A stretch of DNA of 64,000 nucleotides from Ruegeria sp. ANG-R (lineage in GTDB: Bacteria; Pseudomonadota; Alphaproteobacteria; Rhodobacterales; Rhodobacteraceae). The notes under the pieces were generated by a model that saw nothing but the letters and a program-made list of their open reading frames with translations, was not told where the DNA came from and made no database searches. Made by a program: the position numbers and the translations under genes. Below are positions 42,717-51,896 of the stretch, in pieces. Location of the stretch: contig NZ_JWLJ01000002.1 in the NCBI RefSeq assembly GCF_000813985.1, positions 293,789 to 357,788 on the forward strand, read 5' to 3'. Numbering within the stretch: position 1 is the stretch's first letter; each line of letters begins with the position of its first letter.

Positions 42717-44143
42717 ACTAGTGCCCCACCGATGACAAAGCAGATCATCAGGAAAGTACAAATCTGGCTTGTGCGATCACGCACCGCGAAGACGACGGGA
42801 TCGTCATGCATATGTCCCCGGTGCGTCAGCATTGCAATCCGCGATATCCAATAGAACAAGATGCCACAGACACCGCCTAAGAACAGAGGTTCGGAGTAGA
42901 GAATGGCTACGCTTGGTGAGTTGATGTAAAGCGCCATCACCAGTATCGACACGTAGCCAGACGCCACTGACATCATCGAGACAACGGGCAGGTCTTCGAC
43001 ACGGTATCCTCTGCCTGTCGCTTGCAACTTACCGCGAGCTGCGTTGTCGACCAACTCGGCCTGCCGTTTGACCGCAGCCAGTGAGAAAAAGAAGAAGATT
43101 GAAAAAACCAAAAGCCATATCGACAACGGAATGCCGGTTGCCAAACCCCCGGCAATGATCCGCATGGTGTAAAGAGTGGCCAGCGCACAGATGTCGATGA
43201 TTACACGTCGTTTCAGTGAAAGCGAATAGGCTGTTGTGATAATAAAATACGCGGCCATTGCCAACATGAAGGGCCAACCCAGAAGAGCTGCCACACCCGT
43301 GCCTGCGCCAATCAAGAGCAGCAACATCAATCCGCCATGCGCAATCGGTACCGCGCCTGATGCGAAAGGCCTTTCTCGTTTTCGCGGATGTGCCCGATCC
43401 GCGTGTAAATCCAGAAGGTCGTTCGTGACATATACGCTGGATGCAATGAGCGAGAACGCGATGAACGCACCAAGGCTTTGCAGAAACGCCGCAGCCGAAA
43501 TATCGTGCGCTGCAAGAGCGGGCAAAAATACCAGAACATTCTTCAACCACTGATGCGGCCGGATCGCTTTAAGATACGAGGAGAAGCCAGTCTGTGTGGT
43601 ATGAAGATGTTCAACATTGGTCTTCAGCGCGTCTGCACGTCTGCGCAGAGAAGGTGAGATATTTACCGTGACCGCCTGACTGGCGTCTTTCCAGACGGGT
43701 AAATCCGCCGTGGCATCTCCCATATAAGCGTATTGCCCCGAGCCGAACCGCTCCGCTAGAAAGGCTGCTTTGTTTGCCCCTTTGAGATTACGAATGCCGT
43801 CTGACCCGTGCACTTCGTCGAAGATACCCAGATGTGCCGCAATACAGTCGGCAATGCCCTGATCGCTTGCGGTAACCAGCGCTGTGCGCCCTCCTGCGGC
43901 GCGCCACCGCTTTACATAGTCAATGACCATCTGATCATAGGGTAGGGTGGTAACGTCGATATCAGCCCGCTCTGCCAGTTCGCGTTTGAGCGCCGACCTT
44001 CCAGCTTTCAGCGCTTTGGCTGCTCGAAGCGGGGTGCGCCAATCCGCCGAAAATGCCGCCCAGAAGCTTTCGTGCAACATGTCAGATCGCAGCAACGTGC
44101 CGTCGAGATCAACTGCCAAAACATCTGGATGCCAGTTTAGCAT
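42713..44143 (-). CDS. HAD phosphatase–UbiA prenyltransferase fusion (DPPR-synthase-like)
   Basis: 476 residues. The N-terminal 190 residues are a HAD-like phosphatase: VLAVDLDGTLLRSD, ALVTASDQGIADC and YAYMGDATADLPVW. The C-terminal part is a UbiA-type membrane prenyltransferase with IRPHQWLKNVLVFLPALA and the metal-binding motif VTNDLLDLHADRAHPRKRER. The second motif region is YSLSLKRRVIIDICALA. In mycobacteria the UbiA enzyme joins decaprenyl phosphate and PRPP, and a separate phosphatase removes the 5-phosphate. The fusion here would do both steps and open the pathway to polyprenyl-phospho-arabinose. Confidence 0.83.
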   Translation of the reverse strand: MLNWHPDVLAVDLDGTLLRSDMLHESFWAAFSADWRTPLRAAKALKAGRSALKRELAERADIDVTTLPYDQMVIDYVKRWRAAGGRTALVTASDQGIADCIAAHLGIFDEVHGSDGIRNLKGANKAAFLAERFGSGQYAYMGDATADLPVWKDASQAVTVNISPSLRRRADALKTNVEHLHTTQTGFSSYLKAIRPHQWLKNVLVFLPALAAHDISAAAFLQSLGAFIAFSLIASSVYVTNDLLDLHADRAHPRKRERPFASGAVPIAHGGLMLLLLIGAGTGVAALLGWPFMLAMAAYFIITTAYSLSLKRRVIIDICALATLYTMRIIAGGLATGIPLSIWLLVFSIFFFFSLAAVKRQAELVDNAARGKLQATGRGYRVEDLPVVSMMSVASGYVSILVMALYINSPSVAILYSEPLFLGGVCGILFYWISRIAMLTHRGHMHDDPVVFAVRDRTSQICTFLMICFVIGGALV

Positions 44144-44482
44144 TTTGAAGTCGTACTCCCAAATGGTTCCGTCACCATCTCCGGACCCAATACTAAGAAA
44201 ATGTCATTCAAATACACAGTTCAATTCCATAAGTCTTATAACCTTACATTGATAGACCGGCTGTCGCACCATGGCTACTCTTTGGCTGTTTCGGTATGGT
44301 GGTTGCTCATTTCGCCCGGGTTAAGTCACTTCGTATAGTTGTTGTCTGAGAGGCATACAGTCGAATTTGTAGGTTGGCATTTGTAACCAGCGCCGTTCTA
44401 CACGCCGTGGCTGCGGATTCCCGGATCAACAAGCCACCTGAATGAGTGTGCACCCGCATCAAGCTAAATCTCAGAAGCCTGA
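44144..44482. other. Intergenic region upstream of the UbiA-HAD operon
   Basis: About 340 bases without a supportable gene. It should contain the promoter of the UbiA–DprE2 operon. No clear hairpin or convincing promoter boxes were picked out. Confidence 0.4.
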
Positions 44483-45742
44483 CTACCGGCCGGTAAGGCG
44501 CCGAAGTCTCTGCTCTAGCAATGCCGCTAGGAACATCGCATTGGACGCATAGATCAACCAGTCAAAAGGCAGGCGGAAGCGGACCCGTGTAAAGAAAATG
44601 GCGTAAGCCAGCCCTCCACCGATCCAGAATGCCAGAAAAAGCCACTCGATCCTTCGAAAAGGGGCCTGACGCTGCAAGAGCAGGTGAGCCAGAAGCGGCA
44701 GAACCAAAATCGCATAACTGATCAGAAGGATTGTCTCTCGCGCATCAACTTTTATTGGTGTAGCGCCGCCCTCAATGACTTTGTCGGACAGCAGCTTGTT
44801 GCTGTAGTCGAACCAATGCAAGAATTTACCCAGGTAAAGCCAGGCCACGCGCCCCGGGTCCGCTGCGATTTCACGGAAGGCTGCCTCTGTCAGAAACTGG
44901 TTTGCTTCGACCTCGTTCGCACCCGTCAATCCGGTATAGATGTATTCCGGCAATCTGATGTTCAGGCTTGTATCATACTTGGCATTTGGCGCATTGCCGA
45001 ATGCCAGATTGTAGCCGGAACTGGTCGAGATTGGGATGAACGCGTCGAACGCTACATAATTTCTGGCGGTCCAGGATGACATAATCAACGCAGTTATGAG
45101 GCCGCATACCAGTACCGTTTGCCATGGTCGCGCAACGTTCCAAATCACCCATACGATCAGTATGGGAGACAGCAACAAGAATATTGGCACAGTCATGATC
45201 AGCAGGCCAAAACACAGGCCCGTCGCGATCGCCCTGTGCCAACTATGTGCTGAAGTTAGCCGGTCGAGAAATAGTATTGTCAGGAGGAGCAGAAAGGTGG
45301 CGAGTGTCTGCGGATAAAGCGTTGTAGCAGCATAGATGATCGCGGGCGATGTCGGAACGAGAACAACAGCCAGCAACCCAGCAAGAGGGCCAGCATGGCG
45401 CTGTACGATATGAAACAGAACGACGAGGCTGAGCCCCAAGAGGACCGCATTTGCGAGACGGGCTTCCAACAGGCCGCCTCCGAGACCCGCTACTGGTGCA
45501 AGAAAAAACACCAGACCCGGTGCGCGATAGGCTGTCGGAAGATCACCGGTTTCCGAAAAACGTCCCGTCCATGCCAAGTTTTGTGCAATAGCGAGAAAAT
45601 CCGACTCGTCGAGGGATTTCTCTCGCCCGCCTTCTATAAAGACTAAAGTCCAGCAGAGCAGAACGGCAAGGAACGCCACGGCATAAGCCAGCCTTTGTTC
45701 TTGCCCCTTTGTTCGGATCATCAGGCGCTCTAGAGCAGCCAC
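44483..45742 (-). CDS. GT39/ArnT-like polyprenyl-phosphate-sugar transferase (GT-C)
   Basis: 419 residues with about ten membrane helices, beginning QRLAYAVAFLAVLLCWTLVF. The first periplasmic loop has the acidic motif EKSLDESDFLAIAQNLAWTG followed by PTAYRAPGLVFFLAP, as in PMT_2/ArnT-type GT-C enzymes. These take sugars from polyprenyl-phosphate donors outside the membrane. Located next to the DprE-type operon, it is the best local candidate to use polyprenyl-phospho-arabinose, although this is inference. Confidence 0.75.
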   Translation of the reverse strand: MAALERLMIRTKGQEQRLAYAVAFLAVLLCWTLVFIEGGREKSLDESDFLAIAQNLAWTGRFSETGDLPTAYRAPGLVFFLAPVAGLGGGLLEARLANAVLLGLSLVVLFHIVQRHAGPLAGLLAVVLVPTSPAIIYAATTLYPQTLATFLLLLTILFLDRLTSAHSWHRAIATGLCFGLLIMTVPIFLLLSPILIVWVIWNVARPWQTVLVCGLITALIMSSWTARNYVAFDAFIPISTSSGYNLAFGNAPNAKYDTSLNIRLPEYIYTGLTGANEVEANQFLTEAAFREIAADPGRVAWLYLGKFLHWFDYSNKLLSDKVIEGGATPIKVDARETILLISYAILVLPLLAHLLLQRQAPFRRIEWLFLAFWIGGGLAYAIFFTRVRFRLPFDWLIYASNAMFLAALLEQRLRRLTGR

Positions 45743-45832
45743 ATCTACCTCTTATTCAAAACTAATTAACCGTGCCGAATTCATTAAGCACGAGGCATTA
45801 CTTCAAGAAACTCTTTCAATTTTCTTCCATGA

Positions 45833-45848
45833 TGACGGCAAACCGTCA
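45833..45848. terminator. Small hairpin between the sulfotransferase and GT39 genes
   Basis: TGACGG-CAAA-CCGTCA, a 6-bp perfect stem with a tetraloop in the about 280-base gap downstream of the sulfotransferase. Weak evidence for a terminator. Confidence 0.3.
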
Positions 45849-46026
45849 AGGTAATCTGTAGTACACGTCGGGATGGGCCAGCACATTAGCGCGGATCTGA
45901 GCAGCGAACAGGCCACGCCAAGACCTCCTTAAGCCTTTTGAGTTGGCGGCATCAGATCCCTCAAGTCGGACCAGCAAGCACGTGTCACTTTGGCACACAG
46001 CGTCAACCTTTTGGCGATGCGATGGA

Positions 46027-46926
46027 TCAAGAGAACACTATTCCCGTCAGGCGCCTTAGCTTCTCAAGGTCGTCAGAAAAAAGTTTCATGACCTCGGACC
46101 TGTCTCCAATTTCGATCTGCTGCGCCGGCGCTTGGATCGAACTGCGCATTTGACGCATCATGGGTGCTGGCAGGCCCTTTTTGAGGGCGGATGCAAAGCC
46201 AGGGGGTAACCTCCTAAACATGCGCCCAATCGCGTTATAGCTCGACGCCGCGTGTTGGCTTTCTGGATTGCGCTCTGTGTCAACTTGGAAGGGCGTGCAT
46301 TCCAGAAACTTCAGGCACGTGTTGACAACTGAGGCTGGGTTCTCCCGCAGATCGTTAAATTTCAGGAGCAATATCTGTTCCCTGTCGAAGACCTCTAGGT
46401 AACGTTCTATCTGGTCTCCATATCGTCCGATCAATACGAACATCGGATCGTCGCGTAGTGCGTCAATGAGTTGAACAGGTGTATCGGTGGCCGGTACACT
46501 GCGCAACTTGTGCTTGAGCGCAGACATCGCCCGCTCGATAGGATGCCGGAGAATATAGATAATACGCGCATCCGGGCGCAGTTCAGCGATGCGTTCCGGC
46601 ACCGGTTCAACCACGCCGGGTGCTTCTGGAAGTGCTATCTGGTCCAGGGGACGCAGAAAGGAATAGGTGGTCGACGCATCGACTAATACTTGTGCGTCAG
46701 GGTTTGGAAAGCAGGATCTGTAGTAGTCGAGGCCCTTATCAAAGTGCCTGGAGAAAAAATGGGGCTCTTTAGGGTCAGAAACGCAAATCTGAGGGGACTG
46801 ATCGAGAAGTCCCGCCAAGTATGTTGTTCCGGACTTTTGTGCGCCAATTATAAATGCTTTGGGTGGAAACACTTTATATCCTACGTCTGCACGAAAAAAG
46901 CTGCGCGTTTCAGCGTCATAATGCAA
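46027..46926 (-). CDS. Sulfotransferase (PAPS-dependent)
   Basis: 299 residues. The 5'-phosphosulfate loop is AFIIGAQKSGTTYLAGLL near residue 28, and the 3'-phosphate-binding segment is IIYILRHPIERAMSALKH, both diagnostic of PAPS sulfotransferases. It resembles the heparan-sulfate-type branch (EPHFFSRHFDKGLDYYRSCF). In this locus the likely acceptor is a sugar of the exported polysaccharide or its lipid-linked precursor, giving a sulfated polymer, common in marine bacteria. It follows the GT4 gene by 33 bases, probably in the same transcript. Confidence 0.9.
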   Translation of the reverse strand: MHYDAETRSFFRADVGYKVFPPKAFIIGAQKSGTTYLAGLLDQSPQICVSDPKEPHFFSRHFDKGLDYYRSCFPNPDAQVLVDASTTYSFLRPLDQIALPEAPGVVEPVPERIAELRPDARIIYILRHPIERAMSALKHKLRSVPATDTPVQLIDALRDDPMFVLIGRYGDQIERYLEVFDREQILLLKFNDLRENPASVVNTCLKFLECTPFQVDTERNPESQHAASSYNAIGRMFRRLPPGFASALKKGLPAPMMRQMRSSIQAPAQQIEIGDRSEVMKLFSDDLEKLRRLTGIVFS

Positions 46927-46959
46927 TTGTAAACTCGCCGGACCAAGAGCGGGTAGTAC

Positions 46960-48204
46960 TTATATTCCCGTGCGACCTTCTAGCGACTGAGATTTTAGCG
47001 CCTGTGGCAGTCGGCTGGCTCGGATCAGGTGGGTTGCTCGTTTATGAAAGGTAGGCTCAAAGCAGTGCGAGGCCCCAAAGTTGCGCCCTCGATAGGCCAT
47101 TTCACGCAGGGCTGCGCGGTCGTTATGCAGCTTCTCGATTTGCGCAGCAAGGCCTGCCGCATCGCCCAGCGGTACGCACCAGCCCGCGCCCGATTCACTG
47201 ACGACCCCGGCAAATGCCTCATTGGCATACCCCACTATGGGTACGCCACAGCTCATTACTTCTGTATAGGTGCTTGAAGGGTCGCCCTGTGGGTGGCAAC
47301 ACACAAAAAGGTCGGCATTCTGTTTTAAGAACGGAATCCATTCCGAGCTGAAATCGACGGGTGGATGCACCACCACGCGGTCAGATAGCGCGCGTTCCGC
47401 AATGCAGTGCCTCAAAACCTCTTCCTGGTCGCCACTGCCGTAGATGTCCATCTGATAAGGCACCTTGAGCCGGTCGAGGGCTTGAGCAACCTGTGGCAGC
47501 TCCAGCACGCCTTTCATGGCGCTTAGGCGTCCTCCGAACACCAAACGAAGAGGTGCACCCTTGTTCATTTGAGTGCATTTTGCCTCAAGCATTTGATCGT
47601 CAATAACGTCCTTGGCGCGCACGCGATTGTCGAAATACAGGAATGCATCCGGTGCTATTGGCGCATAAATTTCGTAAGTCGGGGTGCCATTGCATTGCAG
47701 CCCCGCCGCATAGTCGCGCGCAAGCCGGCGACGCTTACGTTCAGCGCCCATCACATAGAGTCTGCGCCGCAATCTGCGCAGAGGATTGGGTGTTGTTACG
47801 TTGATGATCTGTAGTTCTGTCCGGGGGGAATACTCGGAGACGAATACAACCGGCAGACCGATCTGTCGGCACAACGCAACCGTATCGGTTTCATCAGGAG
47901 ACAACAACGCCAGCACGACTGCCGCATTGGACAAGCGCGCCGCCAAAGCGGCCTTGTTCTCGGGGCGCAATTCCAACCCGGTTTCAAGAATGTCCGGGGC
48001 TACTTCAACCTGGTCCATATCAATCCCAGGCCTTGTGTCCAACGCAACGAGCGAGGTGACCGGGCCCGGCCAGGTCCGGGCATATTGCGCGGCCCCTTCG
48101 AGGAACTTCCGTGTCACTACAAGGCGGCCTTGCGCGCCGCGCCTTGCTTTCAGGCTGGGCAACAGAATTAATTCTCTGCAGGCACTCTCATCGGCAGTCA
48201 TCAC
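46960..48204 (-). CDS. Glycosyltransferase family 4
   Basis: 414 residues. The C-terminal donor-binding half carries RLVFGGRLSAMKGVLELPQV, YQMDIYGSGDQEEVLR and the block STYTEVMSCGVPIVGYANEA with the E-x7-E pattern typical of GT4. The N-terminal half is atypical for the family in that it lacks the usual glycine-rich opening (ELILLPSLKARRGAQGRLVV). The ATG overlaps the stop of the GT61 gene. It adds a sugar, identity unknown, to the repeat unit in the cytosol. Confidence 0.85.
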   Translation of the reverse strand: MMTADESACRELILLPSLKARRGAQGRLVVTRKFLEGAAQYARTWPGPVTSLVALDTRPGIDMDQVEVAPDILETGLELRPENKAALAARLSNAAVVLALLSPDETDTVALCRQIGLPVVFVSEYSPRTELQIINVTTPNPLRRLRRRLYVMGAERKRRRLARDYAAGLQCNGTPTYEIYAPIAPDAFLYFDNRVRAKDVIDDQMLEAKCTQMNKGAPLRLVFGGRLSAMKGVLELPQVAQALDRLKVPYQMDIYGSGDQEEVLRHCIAERALSDRVVVHPPVDFSSEWIPFLKQNADLFVCCHPQGDPSSTYTEVMSCGVPIVGYANEAFAGVVSESGAGWCVPLGDAAGLAAQIEKLHNDRAALREMAYRGRNFGASHCFEPTFHKRATHLIRASRLPQALKSQSLEGRTGI

Positions 48205-49253
48205 AAAAGATCTAATGTGCGTTCCAAATCGTCAATGTCGACGCTAAAACCATTAGCCGCCGGATGACCTACAGTAAAGGCAAACTGCATCCCGGCACGA
48301 TCTGTGAACTCCTTGAAAGCCATGGCAAAACGGTTAGGGGGCTGCAAGACCAGAAACGTCCCACCTGCGGCAATCGAATAGATTCCATGCGCCAAATGAC
48401 TGCCCTCGACGCTGACGATCACCGGCACGTCAAGCAACCGCTGCGAAATCTCATAGGGTGACAGCTTGGCGGGTTCGACAATGTCGAAGCCTTTGGCGCT
48501 AAGCACCTCTTCGAGAGCTTTCTCATTTACTACTATCCGCCGCTCGCCGGTGTTTCCACGTTTGAGATAAGCGCCGGGCCGGTTGTTGCTGACGGGACCA
48601 AGCGATGCGCGCATACGGCGGCGCAGTTCGGAGAAGCGTGCTGATTTTGAGGCGTTGTGAGCGTAGTCAGTATATAGGATCAGTCGTTTGACATGAGCAG
48701 ACGTCACGCATTTCGGTAGTGGCAATTGGAGCAATTGCCGATACCCTGCCTCGTGATCATAAGGTTTTGTCATCATCGAAATTGCCGTTTCACTCGGCTG
48801 AGGCAGCATTTCCTGTGGCAATGACGCACGCATGAAAACACCAAAATAATGACTGCCGGACCAACAGGACGTCAGGCAGGCCTCCTTAATGCGTTCATGT
48901 GGATTATCGTTTGTTTGCAATATACTAAACGACCCGAACCCCTCTTGCGCGCGCGCGGTCCCACGAAAGAGAAACGACCCTGAAATTGTTACATCCTTGA
49001 CAAGATAGGCGCGTGTCGCAGCGTGCTCGGTCGGTCGGCCCTCAATCGCGTGGTGTTCCGTTTCCCAGTTCCGCCAGGGTGACAGTGCGGTGATACGCTC
49101 AAGCGACGAGGCCAAGTAAATTGCCGGAGGGATGTTCGTGACGTCTGAAGGGCAGATTTCCCAGCTATCGCTTGCCAGGCTGCGAATATTCGGTCCTGGG
49201 CCGGATATGAGGCGGGTCACGCTCCATTTTAGGGCGGCGGTATTTAGGGCCAT
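48201..49253 (-). CDS. Glycosyltransferase family 61 protein (DUF563)
   Basis: 350 residues. The C-terminal half shows the GT61 pattern: a motif around RIVVNEKALEEVLSAKGFDI, then LSPYEISQRLLDVPVIVSVEGSHLAHGIYS, where the conserved G-x-H/E-G-(S/A)-x-L core is VEGSHLAHG. The N-terminal half has no clear motif. Family members transfer xylose or other sugars. It is the upstream gene of the GT61–GT4–sulfotransferase set, coupled to GT4 by ATGA. Confidence 0.78.
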   Translation of the reverse strand: MALNTAALKWSVTRLISGPGPNIRSLASDSWEICPSDVTNIPPAIYLASSLERITALSPWRNWETEHHAIEGRPTEHAATRAYLVKDVTISGSFLFRGTARAQEGFGSFSILQTNDNPHERIKEACLTSCWSGSHYFGVFMRASLPQEMLPQPSETAISMMTKPYDHEAGYRQLLQLPLPKCVTSAHVKRLILYTDYAHNASKSARFSELRRRMRASLGPVSNNRPGAYLKRGNTGERRIVVNEKALEEVLSAKGFDIVEPAKLSPYEISQRLLDVPVIVSVEGSHLAHGIYSIAAGGTFLVLQPPNRFAMAFKEFTDRAGMQFAFTVGHPAANGFSVDIDDLERTLDLL

Positions 49254-49548
49254 GACGGAGGCCCTCTGTTGATAAGGGGGGAGGTTTTTGCGTCAAGCAG
49301 ACAAGGCCTGGGTAGTTGGCATTGCTTAATCTGTGTACGTGAAAGATGTTTATGCTCACGTCGGCGATATAAGGGAGCCAAAGTATGGTGCATTCGGAAC
49401 TCCAAATGTCATCGGCTAAAATGGGTTGCTACTAAGCAGATCTTTGTTAGGCAAAAAATACAGGGATCACGCCCTGAAGCGCCTTAGCAACATTAGCACA
49501 ACAATACATGCAGGTAACTATCTTTGTTCCGAATACGAAAACTACAAT

Positions 49549-50676
49549 TTACGCGTCGCAGATCAAATTGATGATTCGGTCCTGATCTTCCGGTGCCAGA
49601 TCGGGGTAAAGTGGCAGGCACAATACCTGCTCGGCGGCCGTCATTGAGCAAGGCAGCCCCTGAGGATCAGCTGAGGGGAGATCGCGGTACATCGGCAACT
49701 GACTTAGCAGAGGATAGAAGTATCGTCGTGCTAAGATGTTATGTGCCGCAAGCCGTTCCTTTAGTTCCAGGCAACTCAGCGAATAATCGGGTTCAATCAT
49801 GATCGGGAATGCATAATTGTTCTGCCCGGAGTTTTCGGGTGAACAAACACAGCGAATGCCGTCTATGTCTTTGAGCCGTTCCGCGTAACGCTGGGCCACT
49901 TGTCCACGCAGGGCGATATCCTCATCCACATGTGCAAGCTGCGCTAAGCCGACTGCCGCGTGCAGCTCACTCATTTTGGCATTGAGCCCAATCGCCTCGA
50001 TGCGTGTTTCATCCACGATCCCGTAATTGCAAAGTCGGTCGAGCGCCTGTTTGGTCTCAGGGTCATGAGAAATGATCGCGCCACCTTCCAGAGTACTGAA
50101 CACCTTGGTGGCATGAAAGCTTACAACTGCCAGATGGCCATAGCGCAAAAGGCTTCCACCGTCATCCGTCGCTCCGAAACAATGAGCGCCGTCATAGATA
50201 AGTGCCAAGCCGTGACGCTCTGCGATTTCTGCCAGCACATTCGTGTCGCAGGGCGTGCCATAACAATGGACTGCAAGAATGGCGCGTGTCCGAGGTGTGA
50301 TGCGCCGCTCGACGTCTTCGGGATCAATGTTGAGTGTCACCGGATCGATATCTGCAAAGACCAAGTCTGCACCAAGCCAGCTGACGGAATGCGCAGTTGC
50401 CACAAAAGAAAATGCGGGGGTGATGACCTCACCCGAGATACCAAGATGCCGAAGTGCCAGCATGATCCCCAAGGTCGCATTGGCAACCGGTGTCACAAAC
50501 GGCACATCCAGATAAGTTGCAAGGGCCGCTGCGAAACGTTGATGTACGGCGCCGCCGTTGGTGACGAACCGACTTTCCCAGACGCTCTCCAAGAGTGAAT
50601 CGACTTCTTTGCGCGGAGGCAGTGAAGGTCGCGTAACATACAAAATCTTGCTCTGCGAGTCAGCAGTATCGTTCAC
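49549..50676 (-). CDS. DegT/DnrJ/EryC1/StrS-type sugar aminotransferase
   Basis: 375 residues from a GTG at 50676; an ATG at 50736 would add 20 residues and the frame is open to 50907, but family homology begins near ILYVTRPSLPPRKEVDSLLE. The PLP-binding lysine is in VSFHATKVFSTLEGGAI, the aspartate in LALIYDGAHCFGA, and the glycine loop in TPVANATLGIMLALRHLG. It aminates a keto-sugar nucleotide, much like FdtB-type 3-aminotransferases, so the polymer probably contains an amino-deoxy sugar. It is divergent from the GT2 gene. Confidence 0.87.
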   Translation of the reverse strand: MNDTADSQSKILYVTRPSLPPRKEVDSLLESVWESRFVTNGGAVHQRFAAALATYLDVPFVTPVANATLGIMLALRHLGISGEVITPAFSFVATAHSVSWLGADLVFADIDPVTLNIDPEDVERRITPRTRAILAVHCYGTPCDTNVLAEIAERHGLALIYDGAHCFGATDDGGSLLRYGHLAVVSFHATKVFSTLEGGAIISHDPETKQALDRLCNYGIVDETRIEAIGLNAKMSELHAAVGLAQLAHVDEDIALRGQVAQRYAERLKDIDGIRCVCSPENSGQNNYAFPIMIEPDYSLSCLELKERLAAHNILARRYFYPLLSQLPMYRDLPSADPQGLPCSMTAAEQVLCLPLYPDLAPEDQDRIINLICDA

Positions 50677-50905
50677 GGCAGTAAATCCAAAGCAATCCGA
50701 CAGAGCATATACACATGCTATTCTACGTTCTAGCATAGTCTGTGATTTTGGACAGTATGCAAGCAGTAACCGCATCGGGGCGTTCCATGTATGCTGGAAA
50801 CACACAGTGCTGTATGTTGCACCACTCAACATGCTTGAGATTTTGGGGCAGTTTGGTTCACTAATCATCACCGGTGACGCCGTTGTCCAATGGAGCTCTC
50901 TGATC

Positions 50906-51829
50906 ATGGCAAAACCACGTAGCTACGTTCTTATTTCGCCCTGCCGGAACGAGGCCGAATACATGCGCCGAACCCTCGACAGCGTCGTGGCTCAGACGGT
51001 GCAGCCTGCACGATGGATCATTGTGGATGACGGGTCCACTGATGCTACGCCACAAATCCTGGCTGAATATGCCGCAGAACATGATTGGATTACTATTGTA
51101 CCCAAGGCCGACCGTGGTCACCGGGCAGTGGGTCCGGGGGTGATAGAAGCCTTTTATGTGGGATACGAAACTATCACGCCATCTGACCACAATTATCTAT
51201 GCAAGCTTGATCTGGATCTTGAACTGCCACACGGGTACTTTGAAAGTCTGATGGAGCGGATGGAAGCTGATCCTCGGATTGCTTCATGTTCTGGTAAAGC
51301 CTATTTTGAAGATGCCTCAGGCCAGATGGTGTCAGAGAATATCTCTGATGACATGTCCTTGGGTATGACAAAGTTCTATCGTGTCGCTGCCTTCGAAGCT
51401 CTGGGCGGCTTTGTCCGCGAGGTCATGTGGGACGGAATCGATTGTCATAAGGCGCGGATGCTGGGCTGGAAAGCGGTCAGCTGGGATGTTCCGGAGTTGC
51501 GGTTCAATCATTTGCGCGCCATGGGATCAAGTCAGACAGGTATCTATGCCGGTCGGCGCAGGCATGGCTTTGGGCAGTATTACATGGGCACGGGCCCATT
51601 GTTTCTGTTGGCTTCAGCAGTCAACAAGATGCGGCAGAAGCCTTATGTTTTGGGAGGGCTGGCTATAGTGCAAGGCTATTTTGGGGCCATGTTTAGGGGT
51701 GTTGAACAGCACGGGGATGTCGAGTTGCGCCGCTTCATCCAAAGCTACCAGCGAAGGGCTCTTCTGGTGGGCAAAGCGCGGGCAGTAGCCGAGATCGAAA
51801 TGGACCGCGCGTCAAAATGGTCTTCGTAA
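50906..51829 (+). CDS. Glycosyltransferase family 2
   Basis: 307 residues from the ATG at 50906; the open frame upstream overlaps the divergent aminotransferase and is not used. Motifs are SYVLISPCRNEAEYMRRTLD, the nucleotide-binding WIIVDDGSTDATPQI, and a D-x-D-type LCKLDLDLELPHGY, followed by FEALGGFVREVMWDGIDCHK. A single C-terminal hydrophobic patch is present, with no clear helix. It is a cytosolic or membrane-associated sugar transferase for the repeat unit; the sugar is unknown. Confidence 0.85.
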   Translation: MAKPRSYVLISPCRNEAEYMRRTLDSVVAQTVQPARWIIVDDGSTDATPQILAEYAAEHDWITIVPKADRGHRAVGPGVIEAFYVGYETITPSDHNYLCKLDLDLELPHGYFESLMERMEADPRIASCSGKAYFEDASGQMVSENISDDMSLGMTKFYRVAAFEALGGFVREVMWDGIDCHKARMLGWKAVSWDVPELRFNHLRAMGSSQTGIYAGRRRHGFGQYYMGTGPLFLLASAVNKMRQKPYVLGGLAIVQGYFGAMFRGVEQHGDVELRRFIQSYQRRALLVGKARAVAEIEMDRASKWSS

Positions 51830-51896
51830 GCGCCGCGTGCGTGTTCCGAGAAGCACGCCCCCGATAACCAGCTCACTGAAACCGGCACTAGGGAAA

